A stretch of 64,000 bases of DNA from Haematobia irritans (GCF_050003625.1 NC_134401.1:65565242-65629241); one strand, 5' to 3'; positions 46,268 through 57,953 are shown, counted from the first letter of the stretch. The notes: generated from the sequence alone by a model not told the origin. Translations and numbers: made by a program.

Positions 46268-47538
46268 CACCCAGAAAAAAGTGACCTCTTCTTTAAGTTA
46301 AAATGAACTTATTGTGAAGAAAATTGAACTTCGTATAGCGCCAAAGACATTTTTATTTGTTTGAACGATATGATTTTCGTAGAAATTAGGTAGAATGCAT
46401 TCCATATATTAGTTAACATTTTCCTATATTTATGTACAACTATACTACAGAATGAAAAAATTTAACAGAATTGCATTCATATATGGAATGATTTTATTGA
46501 ACATTCTTCTTTCATTTGGATAAATCTTACATATTTGTGGTAAACCTTTTACTTCAAAATTCGAACTGCTTATCTTCGTTTTTAAATAGAATTTTATTTA
46601 TTTATATAGGCAATTTTTTCTTCAATAAAATACATGTTTTATTAATATATTAAATATATTTATTTAGAATCAACAGCATCGACTGGCCTTGAAATATTAA
46701 AACACATTTTTTTCTTCTTCTAGTACCTTTCACTTTGAATAAGTTGCCGCTAGCAATTTTGTCCACCTTTTACAATTTCAATACCTACAAATATAAACAA
46801 AAAATCTTAAACCAATTTTTTCAAAAAAGGTTAGCGTCACTGAATATTACCATGATAATCCAAAATGAAGTCGAATGAAGGGGTGGTTATTCTGCTGGTG
46901 TTTTCTTTTTTTATAAACCAATTTTCAAAAAACGAAAAATTTTCTCACTAATTTAAAATAACAAATATTTTATGTATTTTATTTGTTTTTTATTATATTA
47001 TATTTATTTTTTAACAATCTCTCCGTATACCATAACAAAGCGATTCCAATTAAAAAACAACCCACGCGCAAACATATCGATGACAGGTATCGATTACAGG
47101 TAGATAAAAGAAATGTAGGAAATTTTCCTATATTCTAATAAGTGTGTTTCCTTAAGTTTTGAAAGGATTGAATACTTCATAGTAGGAATATAAATAAATA
47201 AATAAATTTATCATTTTATAAGAAACTTTACTAAATTTGAAGAAACTTGGTTTTAGTTCGCTTTTTGTTTATTTTTACGAATGCTTTGTTATCAGTGAAT
47301 AAAATTTTCTTGTTCAGTAGTAAATTCTTATACCCAGCGAAGAAAACAGTATTAGTAAAATTACATGCCTTATTCAAGTTAATGAACTATTCCTAACTGC
47401 TTTCAGTTTAGGATTTTTTTACTGAAACAAATAAATTTTATTATTTGACACAAAAATTTAACTGAATGGAAATAAAATGGCTAAACTAAATTGATGAACA
47501 TTTTTTCCTTTTATTTCGAAGACACTTTTTTCTGGGTG
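46268..47538 (+). mobile_element. Large CACCCAG-type MITE, complete copy
   Basis: A 1271-bp element with ends CACCCAGAAAAAAGTGACC and CACTTTTTTCTGGGTG, flanked by TG on both sides. It has no coding frame of note. It is the best reference for the partial copies at 6567 and 38050. Confidence 0.85.
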
Positions 47539-47568
47539 TGCTTGCTACACTAGTAATAAGCAAGCACG

Positions 47569-48608
47569 GTACCAGTAATTTAAGGTAGATTCACTACCCC
47601 AAAAATAACAACAACAACAATACATCAATAGAACAATTTCTAACTACAACTAATATGTTTTCACACTTAAAATAGCCCTTGACACTTGATGAATTATATG
47701 TGGAAATACATGCAATCTGACCATGCATGCGTACGTTATGTGCAATTGTCAAAAAAAGTTAAAATGTGGGAAAAACTATTGTTTGAGTTACACGACAACG
47801 TAACGGACACCTGAAGTTTACGAACTTTTAAGTGGAATTACATACCACCCACCCATGTGTGCGTACGTTATATTCAAATGCGTTAACGAATACGATTTTT
47901 CAATTGAGTTACAAAGCATGCGTCGGAACACCAAAAGATTTGCTGATTGAATCCCAAGCCTCTGCGCTTTTTACTATATTTTTATATTCCACGCATTTTT
48001 TAAAGTATATAACTTTATGCTTTTTTAACTTCATTAGGTTTTTCGTCTGGATTTTAGATTGCTTTTGTTTTGTGTGGGGTAGGTTACGTTATGTAAACAA
48101 ATCAGAACCATATGACTAGTGTTGTGAACGCACTCGAACTCATTAAAAGCTCATCAACTTCATGCGGTCCTATGTATCCGTAACATTGTCGTATAACTAA
48201 AAACAAAAGTACATATTTCCCACATTTTATCTTTTTGACAATAGCGTACGCTCGCATGACCGGGTGGTGTAATTTCACCTTTTAACTGTTCATTGCGTTG
48301 GGTGCGTTGGCAACACTAAACAAAACGTAAACAAATCTATAAACGAAAATATCTAAAATATGAACGAGGAATTATTGAGGAAGTTAAAACACATTAAATC
48401 CTATACTTAAAATAGTGTGTGTTATATAAAAACTTAGTAAAAGGCGCAGAGGCGAGGATTGCACTCAGCAAATCTATTGGTGTTCCGAAGCATGCTGTGC
48501 ATTTGAAAAATCGTAGTTGTCAACGCATTCGAATATAACGTAAGCAAGTATGCCAGGATGGTATGTAATTCCACATTAAGTCTACCTTATAAATTACTTG
48601 TACCATTT
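47569..48608. mobile_element. Fold-back cluster with GCGTACG-containing arms
   Basis: The outer 24-bp inverted ends begin GGTACCAGTAATTTAAGG and, inverted, GGTACAAGTAATTTATAAGG. Inside, the arm at 47829-47992 pairs with 48412-48578 and the arm at 47708-47817 pairs with 48179-48268, at roughly 85% identity. The four arms share a head with GTGGAATTACATACC and GCGTACG. The order (B, A, B', A') is not a simple palindrome. A short MNEELLRKLKHIKSYT frame at 48361 has no relatives I know. Confidence 0.6.
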
Positions 48609-48900
48609 TAGCAAACAATTATTATCGGACTTTATTATTACGTAAAGATTTGGTTGAATACACATTTGCGGGTCAAAAGTCAAAACATCGACTTTTTGCA
48701 AAAAAAAAAATCGAAAAACCAATGTTGGTTTTTGGAAATTTTTAAAGTACACTAATTAGCATTGTCTTTTGTTTTCTACCGTAATTGATCTAGAATGGAT
48801 TTAGAATGCATAAAAAATCATAAACAAAATTTTATTTGGCAAAATATCACAAAATTTCTTAATTAACATCCAAAACAATGAATTCATATCACACCCTAAA

Positions 48901-48963
48901 GGTTAAAGTGGCAGCCCGATTAAGATTCAGGCTCACTTAGACTATTCAGTCCATTGTGATAAC
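48901..48963 (-). mobile_element. 63-bp LINE 3' tag with 13-bp target duplication
   Basis: Matches the final 60 bp of the LINE and is flanked by ATCACACCCTAAA (48888-48900 and 48964-48976). An extreme 5' truncation, the same family as 43661-43721. Confidence 0.88.
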
Positions 48964-48976
48964 ATCACACCCTAAA

Positions 48977-49856
48977 AAGTGATTCAAATTCAGTGCAACT
49001 GCTGTTGAAATGGAGGACATCCATTCTATGACAAGTTCATGTTAAATTCATCGCTTCTGCGCAAATTTTGCACCACTTCTGGATCCAAAAATAACATTTT
49101 CATTAATTTTTTGGCGATGCTTTTTTGATTGCCGATGAGATAATTGCTTAGCTCATAATTGTTAAATCTTCACCCAGTATAGTAGCAATCGTTGATCTCG
49201 TATCTTGATGTAGATATTTTTATGCTGAAAATTTATAAAAAAGTAAAAAAGATAGACAAGTTGACTTTTCCAAAGTTTAAAAATGTCGACAATCCAAATT
49301 TTTCAAAAGTCGACTTATCCGAATTTTGTAAACACGAGAAATCTACTTTTAAATTGTGATTATTATGGATAATTTTTTTATTATTTTTACTTATATCCAA
49401 ACATATGACTTTGTGCACCTACGTAGTTTTCTAGCATTTAGGAACAAATATAGAGATATATGGTTGCATGAATGGGCGTTTGTACGTTGATGTACGCCCG
49501 TGAATACTTTCAATTAATTTGAATAGCTTACGCAGTAGTATCTCATATTCTTTGGCCAAAAGAAATTGAAAACAAATATGAAAGACTGACTGACTGACTG
49601 TGGGAATGTATGAAGGCGAAGCAAACACTTGATGGGAGGAAGGAAATATCAAAGGAAAAAAAAAACATGACCATAGTGCTGCCTTGTTGAATTTATATGA
49701 GCAAATTTTGGGATGATATTTGGAAATTTTTTGGAATTTTTCTACGTTTTTGATGTCTGATGCCCGGAATAATAGACCACAAGAGTTTTTCTTACAAGCA
49801 GTGAAAATCAACTCAAAGAAACTTAATAACTTTAACCAAAGTATTTTGTGCTTCTG
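48977..49856. other. Intergenic DNA, nothing recognised
   Basis: A 142-codon minus-strand frame (49431-49859) has no recognisable domain and runs into the adjacent MITE, so I do not call it a gene. Confidence 0.4.
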
Positions 49857-50322
49857 CACGGACGAAAAATACTGTTTTTCATATGTTTGGGTTAAAAATT
49901 ATATGTTTGGAACTCAATTTTTTTAACACAATATTTTTAAGTGCACCAATATAATGTTCATAAACTAGCGTAACATGTTTGGGACATATATGTTAATATG
50001 TTAGAACATATTATGTTTGGGATATATATAAACATATACTAATTTAGAAATAACCTATAAACATATATGTAATTAGAAAGAGAGACCTAGAGAGTATGCT
50101 GCAAGTAAAATAATGGAAGTAACCAATTGTCGCCTTAAAAATATATCCACACAAAGAAAATTTCATTAAAATTATTTTCTACCAGTGTATGCCCTAAGGT
50201 GAAACATAATATGTTTGAATAATACAAACAATATTTTGTTTGGACCAATATTGAAAATATATACATACGCGAAGCAAAATGTGTTTGGGGTATATGTTAC
50301 AAAAGCGATTTTTTTTTGAGGG
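49857..50322 (+). mobile_element. AAACATAT-rich MITE, copy 4
   Basis: Left CACGGACGAAAAATACTG; right CGATTTTTTTTTGAGGGTA. Internally deleted relative to copy 1. The right-hand segment shares TGAAATTTTCTTTGTGTGG-like sequence with 19740-19800 in copy 3. Confidence 0.65.
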
Positions 50323-50343
50323 TATAAGTAAAAATGTGTTGTA

Positions 50344-50684
50344 GGTTAGGTTAGGTGGCAGCCCGATGTATCAGGCTCACTTAGACTATTCAGTCCATTG
50401 TGGTACCACATTGGTGAACTTCTCTCTTATCACTGAGTGCTGCCCGATTCCATGTTAAGCTCAATGACAAGGGACCTCCTTTTTATAGCCGAGTCCGAAC
50501 GGCGTTCCACATTGCAGTTAAACCACTTAGAGAAGCTTTGAAACCCTCAGAAATGTCACCTGCATTACTGAGTTGGGATAATCCACCGCTGAAAAACTTT
50601 TTGGTGTTCGGTCGAAGCAGGAATCGAACCCACGACCTAGTGTATGCAAGGCGGGCATGCTAACCATTGCACCACGTTGGCTCC
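50344..50684 (-). mobile_element. tRNA-headed SINE, full length
   Basis: A 341-bp copy with the GGTTAGGTTAGG tail at left and the head ending GGAGCCAACGTGGTGCAATGG (minus strand). A and B boxes are intact. No clear target duplication. Confidence 0.88.
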
Positions 50685-51373
50685 CAATTCAGTTGTTTCT
50701 CATTTTGATGACAAAAAGTTTGACTTTAAGAGGAAACCACCGGTTAACCGGTGGTCCAAACCGGGTTTCGCTATTAACCGAATATGCCAATCTTTACTAT
50801 CTTTTCCTACTTGCTCCTGGTTCATGTTTATGTAAAATATAGTATAGTCCATAATTTTTCGCATATAATATCTCGAGTGTGTGTAGATAAAACTGTTGAG
50901 TTTATTGTAATAACAAGTTTAAAATTCTACTACCAGGTAATGGAGATTTTTGTAGAATTTCATACTTAATCTGCCCAATGTCCCCACATGGGGACACCCG
51001 TTTTTTTCTAGAAAGTTTCAGTTTTTTTATTTAAATATTTTTATTTAGTCGTTACTGAGTTAATAAAACCCATAAAATCAATTTTTTACCGGCAGTTTTA
51101 TTTTGGGCGTTAATGGGTTAAAATTAGGCTTTATTTCGTTACAAAACAAAATCCAAAAACTTAGGACATTATTTCATTTTCATTTTGGGGACTGTTTCCC
51201 GGAGCCAGAATGTAGAGCAAATATCATATTTTATATACGAGTATATTTCTTAAATTTTATCTTTTTCCGAACGGAAAATGGTTTTGTAAGGCAACATAAT
51301 ATCCAGTGGGCCATGAAGCTCTTAAAAGGTGCTTCATAGCCCATATTGTTGGGATACCAAACCACTATAATTA
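50685..51373. other. Intergenic DNA, nothing recognised
   Basis: Contains a short self-complementary patch (ACCACCGGTTAACCGGTGGT at about 50737-50756) and no gene. Confidence 0.4.
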
Positions 51374-52678
51374 AAGGGTGATTTGTTAAGAGCTTGATAA
51401 CTTTTTAAAAAAAAAAACGCATAAAATTTGCAAAATCTCATCGGTTCTTTATTTGAAACGTTAGATTGGTCCATGACATTTACTTTTTGAAGATAATTTC
51501 ATTTAAATGTTGACCGCGGCTGCGTCTTAGGTGGTCCATTCGGAAAGTCCAATTTTGGGCAACTTTTTCGAGCATTTCGGCCGGAATAGCCCGAATTTCT
51601 TCGGAAATGTTGTCTTCCAAAGCTGGAATAGTTGCTGGCTTATTTCTATAGACTTTAGACTTGACGTAGCCCCACAAAAAATAGTCTAAAGGCGTCAAAT
51701 CGCCTGATCTTGGTGGCCAACTTACCGGTCCATTTTTTGAGATGAATTGTTCTCCGAAGTTTTCCCTCAAAATGGCCATAGAATCGCGAGCTGTGTGGCA
51801 TGTAGCGCCATCTTGTTGAAACCACATGTCAACCAAGTTCAGTTCTTCCATTTTTGGCAACAAAAAGTTTGTTAGCATCGAACGATAGCGATCGCCATTC
51901 ACAGTAACGTTGCGTCCAACAGCATCTTTGAAAAAATACGGTCCAATGATTCCACCAGCGTACAAACCACACCAAACAGTGCATTTTTCGGGATGCATGG
52001 GCAGTTCTTGAACGGCTTCTGGTTGCTCTTCACTCCAAATGCGGCAATTTTGCTTATTTACGTAGCCATTCAACCAGAAATGAGCCTCATCGCTGAACAA
52101 AATTTGTCGATAAAAAAGCGGATTTTCTGCCAACTTTTCTAGGGCCCATTCACTGAAAATTCGACGTTGTGGCAGATCGTTCGGCTTCAGTTCTTGCACG
52201 AGCTGTATTTTATACGGTTTTACACCAAGATCTTTGCGTAAAATCTTCCATGTGGTCGAATAACACAAACCCAATTGCTGCGAACGGCGACGAATCGACA
52301 TTTCACGGTCTTCAGCAACACTCTCAGAAACAGACGCAATATTCTCTTCTGTACGCACTGTACGCATTCGTGTGGTTGGTTTAATGTCCAATAAAGTAAA
52401 CTGAGTGCGAAACTTGGTCACAATCGCATTAATTGTTTGCTCACTTGGTCGATTATGTAGACCATAAATCGGACGTAAAGCGCGAAACACATTTCGAACC
52501 GAACACTGATTTTGGTAATAAAATTCAATGATTTGCAAGCGTTGCTCGTTAGTAAGTCTATTCATGATGAAATGTCAAAGCATACTGAGCATCTTTCTCT
52601 TTGACACCATGTCTGAAATCCCACGTGATCTGTCAAATACTAATGCATGAAAATCCTGACCTCAAAAGAATCACCCTT
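51374..52678 (-). mobile_element. Full-length DD41D (rosa-type) mariner transposon
   Basis: A 1305-bp element flanked by TA. On the coding strand it starts AAGGGTGATTCTTTTGAGG and ends in an imperfect inverted version; only about 11 bp (AAGGGTGATT) are well matched. It holds one uninterrupted transposase gene and is the parent form of the deleted copies at 38765 and 60555. Confidence 0.93.
51480..52565 (-). CDS. DD41D mariner transposase, 361 aa, apparently intact
   Basis: One open frame from MNRLTNEQR to IIFKK, typical mariner length. The N-terminal ~110 residues form the paired helix-turn-helix region for terminal-repeat binding. The catalytic triad is complete: Asp159 (FSDEAHF), Asp252 (QQDGATCH) and Asp294 (TPLDYFLWG), with 41 residues between the last two, which defines the DD41D (rosa) group. 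Compared with both deleted copies it differs at ISKNGP (others ISRNGP) and RSGDLTP (others RSCDLTP). The Cys-to-Gly change beside the PLD motif could reduce activity. It would cut and paste itself and the deleted copies at TA sites in the nucleus. Confidence 0.93.
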   Translation of the reverse strand: MNRLTNEQRLQIIEFYYQNQCSVRNVFRALRPIYGLHNRPSEQTINAIVTKFRTQFTLLDIKPTTRMRTVRTEENIASVSESVAEDREMSIRRRSQQLGLCYSTTWKILRKDLGVKPYKIQLVQELKPNDLPQRRIFSEWALEKLAENPLFYRQILFSDEAHFWLNGYVNKQNCRIWSEEQPEAVQELPMHPEKCTVWCGLYAGGIIGPYFFKDAVGRNVTVNGDRYRSMLTNFLLPKMEELNLVDMWFQQDGATCHTARDSMAILRENFGEQFISKNGPVSWPPRSGDLTPLDYFLWGYVKSKVYRNKPATIPALEDNISEEIRAIPAEMLEKVAQNWTFRMDHLRRSRGQHLNEIIFKK

Positions 52679-53400
52679 TATAAACATTTCTTACAAATGA
52701 TGGGTAGTACAGAAACGCACATAATGAAATGTTATATGTATTCGAAATATTTTGGTATGGATGTTCATCATTTTCGTTCGGAGAACGATATTTCTTGACC
52801 ACTTCGTGCATATAACTACGTTTTGGAGTTTGAAATATTTTCCCTTTATAAGCATTTTAGAACGAGCTTTCCTCAAAATCACGTCAGTTGTTGAATGTGA
52901 ACTACCCCAATTTCAAATATACAACTTTCAAACTATACATAAAAAATGGATAAACAAACGGTTTGAAGATCATTTATTATAGGTAGAATGAACTACGTTG
53001 TGCGAAAATTGTACTCCACATTTTGAGAATTTCAGAAAGAGTTATTAAAACCAGGAAAATTTAATGCCAGGATGTACTTTTTAACTGCACTTCACGATAT
53101 TACACCCTCTCATAGAAGAACTAAAATGAACTAAATGTAAAGAAAAAATCATTGGCGCTAAATCATAACCATTTTAACTACAGAGTAGTTCATTCTTACT
53201 ATTTTTGGGAATAGTACGAAAAATTTCTTTTGTTTTAGTTCATATTGAACTTATGTGTATCATCATTGCACTCTATACCCACGTTTACTTCATAAAATAT
53301 TTGAGATGTACTTAAAATTGGAAATTTCATTGAGCTGTGGAAAATTTTGAAAAAATGATAAAATTTATCTACATGCAAATAATAATAAAATACGTTAAAT
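52679..53400. other. Intergenic DNA with MITE fragment
   Basis: ACTAAAATGAACTAAATG and TTGGCGCTAAATCATAACC near 53118-53190 are decayed words of the CACCCAG/CACAGAAAA MITE group. Nothing else recognised. Confidence 0.4.
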
Positions 53401-53405
53401 TTAGC

Positions 53406-54300
53406 GTTACTTTAACCACGGATTTTTTCGGCGCGTCTTATTAAAACCACATATCATGCAAGTCAAGTTTTTGAATTTTGGGCAAAAAATGTTGGGTATC
53501 ATCTCACGGTAGCGCTCACAATTCACAGTTACGTTACGTTTCGCATCATCTTTGAACAAGTTAGGTCCAATGATGCCACAAGCCCGTAAACAGTACCAAA
53601 CTGTGAATTTTCCAGGATGCATTGGTAACTTTTTGCAATGCTTATGGCTGATCTTCACTCCAAGATCGACAATTCTACTTATTTTCGTACCAATTGAGTC
53701 TCTTCAACAGACATATTTTTGATAGATCATCGTCTACAGATATCTAAATGGCAATTTTTCCACAATGCAATTCGTCTATGGAACTCACAGCCCACGCCCA
53801 GAGAATGAAGTGAACCCATTTTTGCCGGCGGGGGCTGACACAATTTTGTTTGCTTCCGGCGGCGGCGGCTTGACGGCTAAGCCGATATAAATTTGTATAT
53901 TCGGCGGCGGACAATTATTTATTATAAAATCAATTTGAAGTTATCCGAATGGCGATGAGATTAGTTGTACAACCAATCTTACAATCACATTTACATTTCA
54001 TTCAAATTTTCTGAGCTAAACTTTTGCAAAATTATTATAGCAATTTGATACTGACTGATTTGGGGTGGAATGTTAAACATTTTGACAAAAAATACAAAAA
54101 TTATTAAATAATTTTTCTGATTTAATCATTATTTTTGATTAATTGGCGGCTAATTTTGAGTCAAGATGAGTCGACATATTCGGCTGCGGCTTCGACTGGC
54201 AGAAACTGGTTGGCGGCAGATAAAATCGGCGGCGCGACTCGGCTGCTTCATTCTCTGCCCACGCTTATTCAATTCAATGGCAACGCAAATGCTTTTAAGA
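53406..54300 (-). pseudogene. Diverged DD41D mariner remnant, split by a hAT MITE
   Basis: The minus-strand translation KLPMHPGKFTVWYCL, ACGIIGPNLFKDDAKRNVTVN and CERYREMIPNIF aligns with residues about 188-235 of the intact transposase (KCTVWCGLYAGGIIGPYFF). Weaker upstream similarity extends to the WALEKL region. Many substitutions show an older lineage than the three near-identical copies. The insert at 53799-54257 interrupts it; sequence resumes at 54266. Confidence 0.7.
53799..54257. mobile_element. hAT-type MITE with GCCGCCG-rich ends
   Basis: Inverted ends CAGAGAATGAAG / CTTCATTCTCTG. The 8-bp target duplication CCCACGCC/CCCACGCT has one mismatch. Subterminal GGCGGCGGC and CGGCTGCGGC stretches are strikingly GC-rich in this AT-rich region. 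459 bp, no coding capacity. Confidence 0.85.
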
Positions 54301-55160
54301 GTGCTTTGTATATTTTCAATTCTTTATTTGATATTTTCCATTATTACGTTCACTTTTTTGTTAAACTTATTAAATTTGGTTTTGTGTTGATTACATTGAA
54401 ATGTAGCTATTTAAACTTAAACTTTCAATCCTTTTTAATCATAATTTTTATCAATACTTTTTAATTTATTACTTATTATTTAATACTTTTTATTTATAAT
54501 TAATAGTATACTAAGTAATTTTTATACACTCATAGTTCTACCACATACTATAATGATTATAATTAAACCGGCTGGTAACATATAGCATAATAAATACTAT
54601 AAATAAATAAAGAAATATACCGAGAAAAAAATGGAAGTTGCTCCATAAACATTTCTTTTAAAGCGCATCCCGGAATCCCCCATCAATTTTTCCCACTTCC
54701 GATGCAGTCCTTTTGGACAAGTTCACATACATTTCTTTTAAAGGGCATCCTAGGATCCCCTATAGAGTTTTTCCTCTTCCGATGCAGTCCTTTTGAACAA
54801 GTATTAGAATATACGGAATTAGGCAGTTTTAAGTGAAAATTTAAGTTTAAGAAAATAAATAAAAAAGTAAAAAAATAAAAAATTCAACACCGATGGGATT
54901 TGAACCTGTGCCGTATAACTTTTGTACTTCCATGAAAGTTCTTTTGAGAAGGCTTTGTAAATAACGATCATTTGTAATTTGTTGTTGATTTTTAATGGAA
55001 AAAATATATTTATATAAAAATATATGCCAAAAAAAAAAAACTATGTACAACATAAAAAAAAAAATTAGAAAAATATTTAATTTTGTTTTGTTATGGTTGG
55101 TTTGTACTTCAATCATATTTGTTGTTTTGATCTCACCCAGCAAAAACTGGGTAAGCACTA
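54301..55160. other. AT-rich DNA with a two-unit tandem repeat
   Basis: Around 54648-54805 an approximately 80-bp block (CATTTCTTTTAAAG ... TTCCGATGCAGTCCTTTT) occurs twice. It begins after TATACCGAGAAAAAAATGG, which resembles a MITE terminus. The short mirror ACCCAGCAAAAACTGGGT at 55136-55153 looks like a collapsed CCCAGCAAA element. No gene seen. Confidence 0.45.
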
Positions 55161-56326
55161 CACCCTCAAAAAAAAATCGCTTCTCTAACATATGTTCCAA
55201 ATATATTTTGCAGGAAGCACATATATTATTGGATATTGCCGAAACATTATTATGTTTGTTTTATGTGGACATATTATATGTTTGGAAGCATTTTGAGCCC
55301 AAAAATATTATATGCTTGGAAGAATTTTCTCCCCAAGAAGATTGTGCTCATTCCCTCACATAATTTTCACTTCCACGAAATTTTTAGTTCTTGACAACTG
55401 TTTCTGATGTAATACAAATAATGTTGCAGAAATTATTCAATTTTGTAATTTTTTAAAATTTTACCTTTCGCCTGGACGGAGAATCGAACCGGGAACCATG
55501 CAATTTGTAAGCCAACACACTACCACTGGGCTACGTAGCTGTTATAGTCACCAATAGACAATTATCGTTATATGTTACATTTATATAGCATAGTTTGCAG
55601 CGCCCACGAACCCATGCAAACATAACATTATTTAACAGAAACATACATTCGTTGGCCACGTGGAGGAGTGGTTAGCATACGTTCCGATTTCTTTTAACGA
55701 ACCAATAAAAAATTGTGCCCATAATGCCAAAATGATAAACAAAACACATGTCCACACATACATAAAATGCTGCTCTCAAGACGAAAACACACGTTGTTTT
55801 TTTTTTTCAAATGTCTCTTGGTTCCGAATGTCTATTCTCTTTACTCCGAATACTCATTCTAATATTCAAATTAAATAATATTTAGACTTAAGCATATTAA
55901 ATTTTTGGCCCTATCATAAAACAGTTTTCCGAAACAATATATAAGCGGTTTCACAGAAATTGCTCTCTTTTCATTCTCTCGCTTTGTTATGTTGATATCT
56001 TTCGCCAACCCTCCCGGTTTCCATCTCGGTATCTTTCTCTATATTCTCTCTCTCTCTGTCGGTCTCTGAATAAAATATCTCAACATATATATGTTTACTC
56101 GAAATTTGTAAATTTATATATGTTTACATTCACACATATTATTTTTATAAAACATTCATGCCCCAAACATAATAGATTCTAACATATTAACATATGTGTC
56201 CCAAACATTTAGTGTTACTTTAGGAACATTACATGTTTGCACCTAAATATATTGTGTTTAAAAATTGTGCCCGAAACAAATTTTGTTTATATCGGAACAT
56301 ATGAAAAACATATTTTTCAAAGAGTG
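55161..56326 (-). mobile_element. AAACATAT-rich MITE, copy 5, with nested material
   Basis: Left CACCCTCAAAAAAAAATCGC after TA; right TATTTTTCAAAGAGTG before TA. The central part carries a decayed twin-tRNA MITE fragment (about 55345-55690: GGACGGAGAATCGAACCGG, then CACGTGGAGGAGTGGTTAGC) and unrelated sequence to about 56090. Confidence 0.6.
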
Positions 56327-56753
56327 TAGTGATTCTTCCAGTAATACCGGTAATCAAAACCTTACTACTTGTAGTATTACTTAATTTAAAAATTTAAATA
56401 ATAACTTACCTGTGTAGACTAAAAGTGATTCCTTTTATTAATACCAGTAATTAAAATCATATCTTGCGGTCCGGGTTCGAATCCTGCTGAGACTCTATTT
56501 TTAAATTTATTTTTTGTTTGTTTTTTTTCGTATTAAATTTTTTAAAAATTTGCTTTTTTTCTTGACATTTTTTTAAATAGAATAACCTCTACAGCGATTG
56601 TGGACACCGTTAATAGTAGCGAATATTACATTTCAGAAAAAAATACAACATATTAATTTATAATGCCAATAAAATATACTCTTGTTTTCTTAAGTTGTAT
56701 AGTACATCATTTATATTGCAAAATTACATCATTGAATAAATCCATAGGGTATA
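56327..56753. other. Intergenic DNA with tRNA-like B box
   Basis: CGGGTTCGAATCCTGCTGAG at 56474-56493 is a strong B-box match with no clear A box, probably a SINE or tRNA-derived remnant. Confidence 0.4.
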
Positions 56754-57953
56754 ATAGGTTGGCTGATAAGTCCCCGGTCTAACAAAGAAAAACACATTTT
56801 TTTGTCAAAATTCGTTGTTATTATTCAACATAGTTCCCTTCAAGAGCGATACAACGATTATAACGCCCTTCCAATTTTTTGATACCATTTTGGTAGTACT
56901 CCTTCGGTTTTGCCTCAAAATAGGCCTCAGTTTCGGCGATCACCTCTTCATTGCAGCCAAATTTTTTCCCTGCGAGCATCCTTTTGAGGTCTGAGAACAA
57001 GAAAATGTCGCTAGAGGCCAGATCTGGAGAATACGGTGGGTGGGGAAGCAATTCGAAGCCCAATTCATGAATTTTTGCCATCGTTCTCAATGACTTGTGG
57101 CACGTCACCTTGACCTTCAAACGCTCCAATAACGCCATATAATAGTCACTGTTGATGGTTTTTCCCTTCTCAAGATAATCGATAAAAATTATTCCATGCG
57201 CATCCCAAAAAACAGAAACCATTACTTTGCCAGTGGACTTTTGAGTCTATCCACGCTTCGGAGACGGTTCAACGGTCGCTGTCCACTCAGCAGACTGTCG
57301 ATTGGACTCAGGAGTGTAGTGATGGAGCCATGTTTCATCCATTGTCACATATCGACGGAAAAACTCGGGTGTATTACGAGTTAACAGCTGGAAACACAAT
57401 GTGAGCTCGCGCGGCACCCATTTTGCACAGAGCTTCCGCATATCCAAATATTGATGAATGATATGTCCAACACGTTCCTTTGATATCTTTAAGGCTTCTG
57501 CTATCTCGATCAACTTCATTTACGGTCATTCAAAATCATTTTGTGGATTTTTTTGATGTTTTCGTCGGTAACCACCTCTTTCGGGCGTCCACTGCGTTCA
57601 CCGTCCTCCGTGCTCATTTCACCACGCTTGAATTTAGCATACCAATCAATTATTGTTGATTTCCCTGGGGCAGAGTCCGGAAACTCATTATCAAGCCAAG
57701 TTTTTGCTTCCACCGTATTTTTTCTCTTCAGAAAACAGTATTTTATCAAAACACGAAATTCCTTTTTTCCATTTTTTATTCACAATAACAAAAGTTGCTT
57801 CACAAAAGACGCTCTATCTAACAAACTAATTGACTTACAGACGTCAAATTTTGACACGAATCATTTGAAGGTTGGTACTATATAAAAATAATATGCATTT
57901 AATACTAGCGACGCCATCTATGTGTCAGACCGGGGACTTATCAGCCAACCTGT
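56754..57953 (-). mobile_element. Himar1-like mariner (irritans subfamily), dead copy
   Basis: Inverted ends of 27 bp read AGGTTGGCTGATAAGTCCCC at both sides, flanked by TA; the left end has ATAGG where the right has ACAGG. The element is 1200 bp, shorter than the roughly 1.3 kb of Himar1, owing to internal deletions. Himar1 was reconstructed from horn fly copies, so this is the strongest pointer to the host lineage. Confidence 0.93.
56821..57772 (-). pseudogene. Himar1-like transposase pseudogene
   Basis: The frame starts at 57772 but loses one A in the codons after MEKK, shifting frame at once. From IKYCFLKRKNTVEAKTWLD onward the sequence follows irritans-subfamily mariner. A stretch after PRELT is deleted (near 57405). 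A TAG replaces Lys after PSPKRG (57246-57248). The segment that should hold the second catalytic Asp is deleted between ERLKV and CHKSL (near 57110). The first Asp (VTMDETWLHHY) and third (PDLASSDIFLF) remain. It cannot produce active enzyme. Confidence 0.93.

Noticed and set aside
49431..49859. 142-codon minus-strand frame as a host gene
   Set aside because: Composition is that of AT-rich non-coding DNA, no domain is recognisable and it overlaps a MITE end.
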